From contig NZ_AWFI01000019.1 in NCBI RefSeq assembly GCF_000682775.1, positions 1 through 64,000 of the forward strand: DNA of 64,000 nucleotides. Reading direction: 5' to 3'. Below are positions 49,032 through 58,301 of this stretch, in pieces. Positions within the stretch are counted from its first letter, which is position 1, and each line of letters starts with the position of its first letter. Origin of the DNA: Hyphomonas sp. L-53-1-40. Its GTDB lineage: Bacteria > Pseudomonadota > Alphaproteobacteria > Caulobacterales > Hyphomonadaceae. The notes under the pieces were generated by a model that was not told the DNA's origin, searched no databases, and worked only from the letters and a program-made list of their open reading frames with translations. Both the position numbers and the translations under genes were made by a program.

Positions 49032-49055
49032 GACATACGTCTACTTGATACTGAA

Positions 49056-49090
49056 GCAGCGCCCTGACAGGTTCAGGGCGCTGCTTTTAT
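49056..49090 (+). terminator. Rho-independent terminator after the TonB receptor
   Basis: A perfect 12-bp stem (49056-49067 with 49073-49084) around CAGGT is followed by TTTTATTT. It lies 25 bases after the receptor stop. Confidence 0.9.
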
Positions 49091-49114
49091 TTGACGGGAG
49101 CTTCAGCCACCACG

Positions 49115-51106
49115 ATGACCGCTATCGCTGATTCGGACCTCGCCCTGCGGGACGCGCAAAAAGCCATACAGTCTGGCGATTTTGCGGCCGCCCGACAGAT
49201 CACCGATGCGCTTCTTGCTGGTGAGCCGACTCATAAGGATGCGCTCTACATGGCGGCAGTCTGCGCGCGCTATGACGGACGCAGCGCGGACGCGCTCGCG
49301 CATCTGGACGCGTTGAAGTCGGTCTCACCGGATTTCGGCCGCGCTTATCAGGAAGAGGGGCATCTCAAGCGCAAGCTGGGAGATTTGTCCGGAGCGATTG
49401 GCGCCTATGAGCGCGCGACTCGCTACAATCCTGCTCTGGTCGCCAGCTGGTCGGCGCTTGCCGATCTGCACCTTCAGGCAGGACATGCCAACGCGGCGAC
49501 CAATGCGCGCGCGCAGGCAGATCGCGTGCGTGCGCTTCCGCGTGAGCTGCAGGCGGTGACGAATCATATTCATGAAGGTCGCGTCTTCCGGGCAGAGGAA
49601 ATCGCCAGAGCCTTTCTCCAGAAGCACCCGACCCATGTCGAAGGGATGCGCTTGCTGGCGGATATTGGTTCGCGCCTTGGTGTTCAGGAAGATGCGGAAT
49701 TCCTCCTGGAAAGTGCCGTCGAACTCGATACGGACAATGTGCAGTTGCGACTCGACTACATCCAGGCGCTACGCAAACGGCAGAAGTTCGCAGACGCGCT
49801 GGAGCAGGCCAGAGTTTTGATGGCGCGCGATCCGGACAATCCGTTATTCCAATCGCATTTCGCAATCGAGAGTATGCAGGCGGGTGATTATGAAACCGCG
49901 CTGGACCATTTTGAACGGGTGTTGCAGAAAATTCCCGGTGATCCTGCGACGCTTGTCTCGCGGGGACATGCGCTCAAAACTTATGGTCGAACGGAAGAGG
50001 CGATCAGTTCGTACAAGGCGGCAACCAATGTGGCGCCGGGGCAGGGGGATGCCTGGTACGGTCTCGCAAATCTCAAGACCTACACATTTGGCGACGAGGA
50101 ACTCGCCCGCATGCAAACCCAGTTTGCTGCGCTTGATATTGACCATATGTCTCGCATTCATATCGCATTCGCGCTTGGCAAGGCCCATGAGGATCGTGGC
50201 GATCATGACGCTGCATTCCTCGCCTACGCGCAGGGCAATGCGCTCAAGCATCAGACGGTGCGCTACACGACCGAACAAATGCATGCTGAATTTGATGCGC
50301 AAAAAGCAATCTGCACGGCCGGTCTGTTCGAAGCCCAGGGCGGAAAGGGGTGCTCCGCGCCTGACCCGATCTTCATTCTCGGCCTGCCGCGCGCGGGCTC
50401 TACTTTGATCGAGCAGATTCTCGCCTCGCACCCCGACGTGGACGGAACGCTTGAGCTTCCCAATATCCTGTCACTTGCTCATCGCCTGCGGGGGCGCAAG
50501 CAGCTGACAGACCGTGAGCGCTACCCGCGTATACTGCACGAACTTCCGGCCGATGAGCTGTCTGCGCTCGGCGAGGAGTATATTGAGACGACACGCATCC
50601 ATCGTCAGGGAGCGGCTTTCTTCACTGACAAGATGCCGAACAATTTCCGACATATCGGCCTGATTCATCTGATCCTGCCCAATGCCAAGATCATCGATGC
50701 GCGGCGCGACCCAATGGATTGTTGCTGGTCGGGCTTCAAGCAACTCTTCGCGGAAGGTCAGGAGTTCACCTACAGCCTGGGTGATATCGGAAACTACTAT
50801 CGCGGCTACGTTGATTTGATGGCGCATTGGGACAGCGTGCTTCCGGAAGGGCGAATCCTGCGCGTTCAGCACGAGGATGTTCTGGAAGACCTGGAAGGGC
50901 AGGTGCGGCGAATTCTCGACTATTGCGGCTTGCCCTTCGATCAGGCCTGTGTGGATTTTCACAAGACTGACCGGGCCGTGCGCACGGCCAGCTCCGAGCA
51001 GGTTCGTCGTCCGATCAATAAAAGCGGGGTTGAGCAGTGGCGCCCTTATGAGGCACACCTTGATCCACTGAAAGCCGCGCTGGGACCCGACCTCGCGCCC
51101 CAATAG
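49115..51106 (+). CDS. TPR-repeat sulfotransferase
   Basis: A protein of about 663 aa. The N-terminal two thirds are tetratricopeptide repeats (for example RDAQKAIQSGDFAAARQITDALL, AYERATRYNPALVASWSALADLHLQAG and ALDHFERVLQKIPGD). The C-terminal third is a PAPS-dependent sulfotransferase: the 5'-phosphosulfate loop IFILGLPRAGSTLIEQIL, and the 3'-phosphate segment IDARRDPMDCCWSGFKQ. Acceptor unknown; candidates are peptide tyrosines or glycans. There is no signal peptide. The nearby receptor, MarR-type gene and DUF6607 lipoprotein suggest one functional cluster. Confidence 0.9.
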   Translation: MTAIADSDLALRDAQKAIQSGDFAAARQITDALLAGEPTHKDALYMAAVCARYDGRSADALAHLDALKSVSPDFGRAYQEEGHLKRKLGDLSGAIGAYERATRYNPALVASWSALADLHLQAGHANAATNARAQADRVRALPRELQAVTNHIHEGRVFRAEEIARAFLQKHPTHVEGMRLLADIGSRLGVQEDAEFLLESAVELDTDNVQLRLDYIQALRKRQKFADALEQARVLMARDPDNPLFQSHFAIESMQAGDYETALDHFERVLQKIPGDPATLVSRGHALKTYGRTEEAISSYKAATNVAPGQGDAWYGLANLKTYTFGDEELARMQTQFAALDIDHMSRIHIAFALGKAHEDRGDHDAAFLAYAQGNALKHQTVRYTTEQMHAEFDAQKAICTAGLFEAQGGKGCSAPDPIFILGLPRAGSTLIEQILASHPDVDGTLELPNILSLAHRLRGRKQLTDRERYPRILHELPADELSALGEEYIETTRIHRQGAAFFTDKMPNNFRHIGLIHLILPNAKIIDARRDPMDCCWSGFKQLFAEGQEFTYSLGDIGNYYRGYVDLMAHWDSVLPEGRILRVQHEDVLEDLEGQVRRILDYCGLPFDQACVDFHKTDRAVRTASSEQVRRPINKSGVEQWRPYEAHLDPLKAALGPDLAPQ

Positions 51107-51116
51107 GAGTCGCCAG

Positions 51117-51567
51117 GTGAGCACACGGTCCGATGATGCCTTGATCGCGCTGCGTAAAATACAGCGCATGACAGAACTGGCGTCCAAGCGGCTGGCTCAG
51201 ACGGCGGGCCTGACTCCGTCGCAAATGACGGTCTTGCGCATGCTCAATGAACAGGGCGAGATCTCCGCAGGCCGGGTGGCAGAGGCAACACAGCTGAAGC
51301 ATGCCACCATCACCAGCCTTGTCGACAAGCTGGAGGCACGCGGCTTGATCGCGCGTCGGGCGCGTTTGGCTGAACCTGCTGCCTGCGGGTAAAGAGGCTC
51401 TGTCGGTTGCGCCCGACCCGCTGCACGAAACATTCGCTGCCGGATTCGACAAACTCCCTGACTGGCAACAATCCATGCTGGTAGCTGCTCTTGAGCGCGC
51501 GGCTGGCCTGCTTGATGCCGAAGAGCTCGACGCTGCGCCCTTTTTGGACGTCGGAGAACTGGGATAA
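51117..51567 (+). pseudogene. MarR-family regulator, frame-broken
   Basis: GTG 51117 has TAGGAG seven bases before it. The winged helix is present in frame: QTAGLTPSQMTVLRMLNEQG and KHATITSLVDKLEARGLIARR. The frame then changes at about 51358-51364. The rest continues in another frame (VWLNLLPAGKEAL through LLDAEELDAAPF) to a TAA at 51567. The missing piece is the wing 'xxETDRR', about 20 bases (2 mod 3). GCGCGT flanks the junction twice, so slippage or an assembly collapse is possible. As written, the protein would end just after the recognition helix. Confidence 0.85.
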
Positions 51568-51662
51568 GCGTCACACGCAAGTTTGCGATTGCAAATCATT
51601 TTCACCAATGCTAGGTCGCGCTCTTACCCGCATCGGGCAGATGACGTGAATGAGGGCACCCT

Positions 51663-52721
51663 ATGATTGCGACGAATCGGATCGTACTTTCCATTTCCGT
51701 ACTGGCAGGCGTATTGCTTGCTGCGTGTACGACGCTGCCGGCGCGGTCTGATATTTCCAATGTGATATCGCATCCTGCGGCGACCGATTTGAGGGATCCT
51801 CTGTTCCAGGCAGATCGTGAAGCTATCCTGGCGATGGCGGGAAACTACAAGGTGAAGTTCGACTTCAACGAAACCGTCGCCTTCGACGATGACTATTTTC
51901 TGAAGCCTCGCAAAGTGTCTGGTGGGGATGAAGTGGTCCTCGTTGTCGAGGATCGCGGAAACTTCATCAGCCTACAGCATATTCTGGTCGTAGGCGGCGA
52001 GCACAAGATGGCGATCAAGCACTGGCGTCAGGACTGGCAGTATGAGCCTGAGCGTGTGCTGATATTCATTGGCGGAAATGCCTGGGAGTGGCGTGACGTT
52101 CCAGCATCCGAGCGAGGCGGTACTTGGTCTCAGACGGTCTACCAAGTCGATGATGCGCCGCGATACGGGGCTGTTGCGACATGGTCGCATGAGAATGGGA
52201 TTGCCACATGGCAGCCGCCACATGAATGGCGCCCGCTACCGCGGCGCGACATGACCACGCGCGATGATTACCATGCCATCCATGCGATGAACCGACACGT
52301 CGTTACAGATTGGGGTTGGGTGCATGAGCAGGACAATGGAAAGCTCGTTCTGAGCGGTAGTCAGCCACACATGCTGGCGCGTGAAACCGGCCTGAACACA
52401 TATCGCCGAGATAGCGACTTCGAGACCGAGATTGCAACGGATTACTGGAGCGGCACCGCAGACTTCTGGGCTGGCGTTCGCGGAGAATGGGACAGGATTG
52501 CCAATCAGAACGAGGCATTTGCCGTCACGATCAAGGGCGAGACCGAAGCGCTCTATATGCCTCTGCTGACCCTCGCCGGTGAAGTGGCGGATGGCAGCAA
52601 GGGGAACGAAGAGGCGGTGCTGGAGGCCAGACAGCTGATCGAAAATTTCACAACCAGCGACATTGGCGCATTGGCTGACCGGCTGCGTCCTGCGGACATG
52701 GATACAGCCGAAACAGACTGA
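51663..52721 (+). CDS. DUF6607-family lipoprotein
   Basis: A 352-aa exported lipoprotein (lipobox GVLLAAC). The mature part has FQADREAILAMAGNYKVKFDFNETVAF, RQDWQYEPERVLIFIGGNAWEW, TWSQTVYQVDDAPRYGA and the Trp-rich DWGWVHEQDNGKLVL, the pattern I know from DUF6607. Function unknown; the family is often near TonB receptors in marine bacteria. It follows the broken marR gene by 95 bases on the same strand. Confidence 0.8.
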   Translation: MIATNRIVLSISVLAGVLLAACTTLPARSDISNVISHPAATDLRDPLFQADREAILAMAGNYKVKFDFNETVAFDDDYFLKPRKVSGGDEVVLVVEDRGNFISLQHILVVGGEHKMAIKHWRQDWQYEPERVLIFIGGNAWEWRDVPASERGGTWSQTVYQVDDAPRYGAVATWSHENGIATWQPPHEWRPLPRRDMTTRDDYHAIHAMNRHVVTDWGWVHEQDNGKLVLSGSQPHMLARETGLNTYRRDSDFETEIATDYWSGTADFWAGVRGEWDRIANQNEAFAVTIKGETEALYMPLLTLAGEVADGSKGNEEAVLEARQLIENFTTSDIGALADRLRPADMDTAETD

Positions 52722-52747
52722 GTTCGTCTATGGTTTGAATGCCGCGA

Positions 52748-53467
52748 TCAGATCTTTTTCTGATTGACTCGTTCGGACAGTTTGGCGGGGCTTTCCTTGC
52801 GTTCTGAATAGCGGTCAACAAGATGGTCTGCACGGTCCCGGGTCAGGAGCGTGAACTTCACGAGTTCTTCCATCACATCGACAATTCGGTCGTAATATGG
52901 CGAGGGGGTCATGCGGCCGCGTTCGTCGAATTCCAGGAATGCTTTGGCGACAGACGATTGGTTTGGAATGGTGATGAGCCGCATCCAGCGTCCCAGAATG
53001 CGTAGCTGATTGACGGCGTTGAAACTCTGCGACCCGCCACAGACCTGCATGACGGCCAGTGTCTTTCCCTGGGTAGGGCGGACGCCGCCGAGAGAGAGGG
53101 GAATCCAGTCGATCTGGGTTTTCATGACTCCCGACATTGCACCGTGCCGCTCCGGTGAACACCAGACCATTCCTTCCGACCATACGACGAGGTCTCGCAA
53201 TTCCTGTACTTTTGGGTGGGAGTCCTCCGCCCCATCGGCGAGCGGGAGACCATCGGGATCGAACATGCGCGTCTCGCAGCCGAGCTTTTCCAGAATGCGA
53301 GCGGCTTCCTCATTTGCCAGGCGGGAATAGCTCCGCTCCCGTAAAGAACCATGCAGAAGCAGGATACGTGGCTTGTGTGTGCTGAGCGCAGGAGTCAGGA
53401 GGGCGTCTGGGTCGGTCTCGCGAAAACTGTCTTCGTGAAGGGCAGGAAGGTCATTCGTGGAGGTCAT
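52748..53467 (-). CDS. arsH: ArsH, NADPH-dependent FMN reductase of arsenic resistance
   Basis: A 239-aa flavoprotein that oxidises organoarsenicals or otherwise supports arsenic resistance. The FMN-phosphate loop is [20 protein letters not shown], with EMSGVM-like segment ([18 protein letters not shown]) and [26 protein letters not shown] at the end. ATG 53467 starts [10 protein letters not shown]; an upstream start at 53518 is unlikely. It is downstream of acr3 with a gap of about 95 bases, so one operon is likely. Confidence 0.93.
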   Translation of the reverse strand: MTSTNDLPALHEDSFRETDPDALLTPALSTHKPRILLLHGSLRERSYSRLANEEAARILEKLGCETRMFDPDGLPLADGAEDSHPKVQELRDLVVWSEGMVWCSPERHGAMSGVMKTQIDWIPLSLGGVRPTQGKTLAVMQVCGGSQSFNAVNQLRILGRWMRLITIPNQSSVAKAFLEFDERGRMTPSPYYDRIVDVMEELVKFTLLTRDRADHLVDRYSERKESPAKLSERVNQKKI

Positions 53468-53560
53468 CTGTGTGTTGGTCTTTCTCGGGCAGATCAGTTG
53501 ATTGCTCCACTCATGCAAACCTGTTCGCGTTCAGAATTGAGGCTTTGCGTGAGAGCTCTC

Positions 53561-54583
53561 TCAAGTTTCCGGGAACGCATTGCGGGTGCGATTGGCGAAG
53601 GCTACCAGCGACAGCATGACCGGCACCTCGACCAGCACGCCGACAACTGTGGCGAGCGCCGCTCCGGAATTCAGCCCGAACAGGCTGATCGCCACCGCGA
53701 CGGCCAGTTCGAAGAAGTTGGACGTGCCGATCATGGCGCAGGGCGCGGCGACCTTGTGTGGCACTTTCCATGCCCAGGCGGCCGCGTAGGCGAGTGCAAA
53801 AATACCATAGGACTGAATGAGAATTGGTACGGCAATGAGCGCAATGACCATCGGTTTCGCCAGGATCGTTTCGCTCTGGAATCCGAACAAGAGTGTAACG
53901 GTGGCTAGGAGGCCGATCACCGACAGGGGTTTGATACGGCGCGTGAAGGCGGTCACCAATTCCTCACCCCCGCGCTTCTTAAGGGCATTGCGAGCCAGAA
54001 TCCCCGCCATCAGGGGAACGACCACATAGAGCGCAACCGACAGGAGCAGCGTCTCCCACGGCACGGCGATATCCGTGACTCCCAGCAAGAAAGCGACAAT
54101 CGGTGCGAAGGCAAACACCATGACCGCATCATTCACACTGACCTGAACCAGTGTGTAATTCGGGTCGCCACGTGTCAGATGTGACCAGACAAATACCATC
54201 GCCGTGCAGGGGGCAGCGCCCAAAAGGATGAGGCCGGCAATATAGCCTTCCGCGTCTCCGGGGGGGATGAACGGCGCGAAGACATGGCGGAAAAAAAGAA
54301 CGCCGAGGGCCGCCATCGTGAAGGGCTTGATAAGCCAGTTCACAACCAGTGTGATGATCAGCCCCTTCGGTTTCTCACCGACGCGGCGCATGGCGGAAAA
54401 ATCCACGCCGATCATCATGGGCCAGACCATGGCCCAGATGAGCAGGGCGACAGCGAAATTCACATTTGCATATCCGAAACGGGCAAGTGCTTCGAACGCG
54501 CCAGGCACGATCTGCCCCAGGCCAATCCCAATCGCAATGGCGAGTGATACCCAGATAGAGAGGTATCTTTCGAATAGTCCCAT
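53561..54583 (-). CDS. acr3: Arsenite efflux transporter Acr3
   Basis: A 340-aa inner membrane protein with ten helices. [32 protein letters not shown] contains the conserved Cys, and [20 protein letters not shown] is the second family block. It exports As(III). ATG 54583 begins [11 protein letters not shown]; an in-frame upstream start at 54649 is unlikely. No arsR or arsC flanks the pair, which is unusual for an ars operon. Confidence 0.93.
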   Translation of the reverse strand: MGLFERYLSIWVSLAIAIGIGLGQIVPGAFEALARFGYANVNFAVALLIWAMVWPMMIGVDFSAMRRVGEKPKGLIITLVVNWLIKPFTMAALGVLFFRHVFAPFIPPGDAEGYIAGLILLGAAPCTAMVFVWSHLTRGDPNYTLVQVSVNDAVMVFAFAPIVAFLLGVTDIAVPWETLLLSVALYVVVPLMAGILARNALKKRGGEELVTAFTRRIKPLSVIGLLATVTLLFGFQSETILAKPMVIALIAVPILIQSYGIFALAYAAAWAWKVPHKVAAPCAMIGTSNFFELAVAVAISLFGLNSGAALATVVGVLVEVPVMLSLVAFANRTRNAFPET

Positions 54584-54651
54584 GAGTATGCCCCCGCGTC
54601 TTGCCCTGTCGGCGTTCCGGTATGGGCAAGTTAGTACGGCATACGACATTG

Positions 54652-54672
54652 TTCAATAATTCATCGAATATC
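54652..54672 (-). promoter_or_regulatory. ArsR-like operator in front of acr3
   Basis: The imperfect inverted repeat TTCAATAATTCATCGAA (plus strand) matches the sites bound by ArsR proteins (ATTCG/TTCAA half-sites). It lies about 70 bases upstream of acr3. No arsR gene is visible nearby, so a distant ArsR would have to bind. Confidence 0.5.
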
Positions 54673-54758
54673 TTTTTCTTGCTCCGCAGGAGTGCATTTG
54701 TGCGGGGGCTTCACGTCAAACGCTGTTTTGAGGCGGCGCATTTTCCGGGACTGAAAAC

Positions 54759-54803
54759 GGGGAATGGCGCACCGGAGAGGGTGAAAGTGGGCACTGCTAT
54801 GTG
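54759..54803 (+). repeat. Imperfect direct repeat, copy 1
   Basis: These 45 bases match 56161-56205 at 34 of 45 positions, beginning GGGGAATG in both. The rest of the 345-base interval between acr3 and the DUF2971 gene holds only the acr3 promoter. Copy 1 carries no recognisable coding signal. Confidence 0.55.
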
Positions 54804-54930
54804 CTTGTAATAGTCAGAAAGGTTGACTTTAAAGAAGATGGCGCCTGCTTCTGACTAAGACTAACTATCCGACAACCGCTTAATCCACCTTGGATAACCA
54901 AAATAATCTGATGCTTAGGGCCTGCAATTG

Positions 54931-55818
54931 ATGCACGGATTTCTGACAGACCCCGACGAATATCTTTATCACTACACGCGAGCAGAAGTTGCGGCTGATC
55001 ATATTTTGCCAGATAAGACGCTTCGTTTTTCTCCTCTTTCAAACCTGAATGATCCGCGTGATGCGGGCACTCGGCTGTTCAGTATCAGAAGTGGAGCGAT
55101 CACACCCGAATACGATCACGCCGATGTGCATGCACGATTAAATTCTGAAATTGTCCGTCCCTGCGTCATCGCAAGCTTCACTATCGATTCCCCGGCTGCG
55201 GTCATGCGGCGGCGGCCAGACGGTAGTGAGCCCAATCCAATTTTGGCGCTCCATGAACGTGGATTCGCGCGTCCCCGTATGTGGGCTCAGTACGCCGAAA
55301 ATCATACAGGCGTTTGCATAGTGCTTCGGCGCAACGCCTTGGAAGATGCGGTAATGGCGTTGGCGAGAGCAACTGCGGCTATCGTCGTAAAAGGGCCAGT
55401 GACTTACCAAAACGCCGGTCTTCCGTCCCTTGGTCCCACAGATCCTTTCGCTATCTCGAAAGACAATTTCAATCGACAGGGATTCAGCCAAGCGGCGGAC
55501 CGTCATTTCGACACGCATTGGCGCGGTTTATTCTTCGAGAAGAATGCTGATTGGGAGAGTGAACGTGAGTACCGAATACTAGTACGAAACGAAGTCGAGC
55601 ACGATGCCGCGCTATTTGTCTCAATAGAAGCGGCTTTGGTGGGGGTGGTCTACGGCGAAAAGATAGCGCGGGGACATTTGGCCACTATTGCGCGTAATCT
55701 TCTCGACACAGATATTCAACTGGCAGAAGCGCGTTGGCAAAACGGAATTCCACAAATCACTCCAGATAATCCGAGAGCACTCTTGCAGAGAATGAATGTC
55801 CTCGACAATGGAGGCTAA
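54931..55818 (+). CDS. DUF2971 family protein
   Basis: A 295-aa soluble protein. The family start LTDPDEYLYHYTRAEVAADHILPDKTLRFSPLSNLNDPRD is clear, with RMWAQYAENHTGVCIVL in the middle and EKNADWESEREYRILV further on. DUF2971 proteins are often in defence or mobile regions and resemble ADP-ribosyltransferase-like folds, but no activity can be claimed. ATG 54931 follows a TTG that is unlikely to be used. It starts the accessory region. Confidence 0.85.
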   Translation: MHGFLTDPDEYLYHYTRAEVAADHILPDKTLRFSPLSNLNDPRDAGTRLFSIRSGAITPEYDHADVHARLNSEIVRPCVIASFTIDSPAAVMRRRPDGSEPNPILALHERGFARPRMWAQYAENHTGVCIVLRRNALEDAVMALARATAAIVVKGPVTYQNAGLPSLGPTDPFAISKDNFNRQGFSQAADRHFDTHWRGLFFEKNADWESEREYRILVRNEVEHDAALFVSIEAALVGVVYGEKIARGHLATIARNLLDTDIQLAEARWQNGIPQITPDNPRALLQRMNVLDNGG

Positions 55819-55939
55819 GGACGAACTGATTTGTTCTACTAATTTCCGGCATCTTCCCCTTGTCGATGCAATCGATCTTGTTCATATTTTGTTCTATACG
55901 CTTGAAGCGTTGCTGGCATTGCATCGAAGGAACATAAAG

Positions 55940-56146
55940 ATGATGACACATACCGTCAGTTGCCCGCGTTGCGGATTTGAAGTTGTACTATCAACTAAGG
56001 GAAGAACAGTGACTGCGGTTGACTTCATGCTGCAGAACGCCGTGTGCATCTATCCCGATCTAATGACGGAAATTGCTTGTCCACATTTGCAAGAGGAAAT
56101 GGCCCGTCCTAAGCGCGGAAGCAATCTGGCGCGAAGACCAGCTTAG
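55940..56146 (+). CDS. Small zinc-ribbon-like protein, 68 aa
   Basis: AAGGA lies nine bases before ATG 55940. The product begins MMTHTVSCPRCGFEVVLST. The CPRCGFE knuckle is followed by two further Cys residues (NAVCIYP and IACPHLQ), which could complete a zinc site. It ends in a basic tail. Function unknown. It lies between DUF2971 and the GIY-YIG gene on the same strand. Confidence 0.6.
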   Translation: MMTHTVSCPRCGFEVVLSTKGRTVTAVDFMLQNAVCIYPDLMTEIACPHLQEEMARPKRGSNLARRPA

Positions 56147-56160
56147 TTACTCGCCACATT

Positions 56161-56205
56161 GGGGAATGACGTACCGGTGAAGGTGAAGATGGGAACGCCT
56201 ATCTC
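56161..56205 (+). repeat. Imperfect direct repeat, copy 2
   Basis: This is the partner of 54759-54803 (34 of 45 matches, same orientation). The two copies flank the segment containing the DUF2971 and zinc-ribbon genes. Copy 2 lies in a short open frame (VKVKMGTPISMSLND) that ends within about 130 bases. Confidence 0.55.
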
Positions 56206-56294
56206 AATGTCGTTGAATGATTTACGCGCTGACATATCAGAATCTAGGTACATTGACGAAAACAAGAACGTCGCTCCAGCAATTGGAACCTCAA

Positions 56295-56852
56295 ATGGAA
56301 GCTGGTGAAATCGTCACGCGGCTGCTGGCCGGTAGGGTTATTTCACCCTTGCAGGCACAGCCGCCCTCGTCGCCAGGATTTTATGCTTGGTGGTGCCGCA
56401 GCGATAGACTTAAAGATGCCGATCTGCAGATTCCGCTAGAGGAAAGGCCTCCTGTGCAGTCCGGCTGGTCACTACTTTACGTCGGCATCTCGCCTAACAA
56501 CCCAAACAGCCGACGAAACATCGCGGTCCGTCTGGCTAAGGATCATACTGGGGGGAGTATTGGCAGTTCCACTTTCCGGCAGAGTGTTGCAGCTCTATTG
56601 ATGGAGCGTTTGACGCTTCAGCCCCTTAAGGGGGGTGATCGATCCCGGCTTGTTTCGGAAGAACCGCTATCACGATGGATTGAAGCATCCTGCGGAGTGA
56701 CGTTCGCTTTGGCGGAACGACCTTGGAAGACGGAAGCAGATGTCATCAGATTCCTCAACCCTCCACTCAACATCAGCAAAGGAACTCATCCATTTCGGCA
56801 GGACGTGAGAGATCGCCGAACAATGCTAAGACAGGCTTGCGGAGTTGCATGA
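56295..56852 (+). CDS. GIY-YIG nuclease superfamily protein
   Basis: A protein of about 185 aa starting MEAGEIVTRLLAGRV. The GIY equivalent is PGFYAWWC (residues about 28-33) and the YIG equivalent is LLYVGIS (about 61-66). RRNIAVRLAKDHTGG and STFRQSVAALL follow as in other members, and LPLNIS-like FLNPPLNISKGTHPF closes. The catalytic Arg and Glu can be placed only loosely. It could be a restriction, homing or defence nuclease. An upstream in-frame start at 56217 lies over the direct repeat and is less likely. Confidence 0.75.
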   Translation: MEAGEIVTRLLAGRVISPLQAQPPSSPGFYAWWCRSDRLKDADLQIPLEERPPVQSGWSLLYVGISPNNPNSRRNIAVRLAKDHTGGSIGSSTFRQSVAALLMERLTLQPLKGGDRSRLVSEEPLSRWIEASCGVTFALAERPWKTEADVIRFLNPPLNISKGTHPFRQDVRDRRTMLRQACGVA

Positions 56853-57169
56853 TAATTTAGGCCCTCGCACAAACGCTGCTTCCGTGTAGCCAATCGCGTC
56901 AGGTGAATTTCTAGGGGGGGTGATCGCCTACTACGCGAAGTGGCGCGCCCATTGGGAATCGAAACGCGTGGAAGCATGGAAAGTACGCATCTCGGGCTAA
57001 AGGTATTCGAGCGCTTATTCCCGTCGCATCGCTATAGGAGTTGCTTATTGTAGTCGCCATGCAGCCCTAAGAGGGTTTATCCATTTTTAAGTCTGTATAC
57101 GGTAGAATGTTTCGTATTTGAATAATTGATAAGATGCTTGGCAGCCAAGTTTGAGAAGACGCGGGTGAA
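56853..57169. other. Intergenic stretch without recognised gene
   Basis: This 317-base interval separates the GIY-YIG gene from the convergent HNH gene. It is AT-richer than the core and holds no open frame with a family match, no tRNA and no convincing terminator. Confidence 0.5.
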
Positions 57170-58222
57170 TTAGTCGGGAGCGGCTATCCCAAAAGCAGAA
57201 TTGAGCTTGAGTGCACTTTTGAACGCCTCGAGTTTGACTTTATCGGTTGCAGCAAATGTTGGTTGGATCTGTATGGTCTTTCCGACAAACGGCTTGAGTG
57301 TTGTATCCCATCCTCCGAGCAAATTCTTTTCCGCTAGGACGGAAACTGCGTCTGGGTTAGTCTGAACGACTAAATCAGCATCGATTATCATAACTCTACT
57401 ATCGAAAAGCGCGTGATGGTTCTTGCACAGAGCTAATCCGTTCCAATCATCATCCGATCCTTTGGGATGGTGGACAGGAATGATGTGAGCCGCGTCCAAT
57501 ATGGATAGCTGAACTCCACAAATCGCGCATTTATTCCCGTAGAGCGCCAACACATTCTTTCGAAATTTTGGGTGACGATGGAGTCGGGTTCCTTGTATTT
57601 CTACACGCTTTCGCTCGACATCTTCCAGCGTGATGACTTCGCCCGGCTTTGGTGTGAGCACCTGTTCCAATTCCGGTGATTTCAACAGAATGAACTTAGC
57701 TCGATCCTCGCCAACGACTCCGGCAGTATCAGCTTCGATGGATGTACGTATGAATTTATCGAGGTTATTTGGGTGGATGGCTGCTCTGACTTCGACCGCA
57801 CCACCATGTAGTTTTCGAGTGTCAATTTCCCATCCAGATATGGTTGCGGCTTCAATCATACTGCCTTTGAACTGCAGGTTTTTACTATAGGCGCAATCTT
57901 GATGGTACTGAACCTCCCAGAATGTGAATATGCCAAATAGCGGACTAAATCCGCACACAAACGTTGGAATATTTGCCAAATCGAAATGTTGCGGGCTCCC
58001 GCCACCACATCCTGGAATAATGATCTGGATCTTGTACTCATCCGGAGGCCGGCCGGTGGCTGAAGCGTCCGGTGTTGTGGTCCAGAGATACAGCCGGACC
58101 TTAGGGCCATCACCTAGCGTAAATTCAACGGGTTTGGGCGCGGTTTCACTAGGCTCAAACATCGCGGAGGGAAGCGCTGATTTGAGCGTAGCGAGAAGGC
58201 GTTCTGATGTCATAGCAACCAT
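57170..58222 (-). CDS. HNH-type restriction endonuclease
   Basis: A 350-aa protein. The C-terminal HNH site is CAIC (Cys232, Cys235), AAHIIP (His246), WNGLALCKNHH (Asn261, Cys266, His269, His270) and LFD at about 272-274. The N-terminal 200 residues are predicted beta-rich and would recognise DNA or a modified base; they match no family I know. It lies 79 bases downstream of the large methyltransferase gene on the same strand, so the two probably form a restriction-modification unit. The start may be ATG 58222 or 58213. Confidence 0.85.
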   Translation of the reverse strand: MVAMTSERLLATLKSALPSAMFEPSETAPKPVEFTLGDGPKVRLYLWTTTPDASATGRPPDEYKIQIIIPGCGGGSPQHFDLANIPTFVCGFSPLFGIFTFWEVQYHQDCAYSKNLQFKGSMIEAATISGWEIDTRKLHGGAVEVRAAIHPNNLDKFIRTSIEADTAGVVGEDRAKFILLKSPELEQVLTPKPGEVITLEDVERKRVEIQGTRLHRHPKFRKNVLALYGNKCAICGVQLSILDAAHIIPVHHPKGSDDDWNGLALCKNHHALFDSRVMIIDADLVVQTNPDAVSVLAEKNLLGGWDTTLKPFVGKTIQIQPTFAATDKVKLEAFKSALKLNSAFGIAAPD

Positions 58223-58301
58223 TGCGTTAGTCGCAGTGATTCTCTTGGGTGCGTCAATTTTCTTTCTTAGCGCGATTTCTTATCAGCGCAGAAGGTGGAT
58301 G

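Noticed and set aside
55796-55939. Upstream extension of the 68-aa zinc-ribbon gene
   Set aside because: The extension overlaps the DUF2971 stop, has no ribosome site and lacks the composition of the conserved part.
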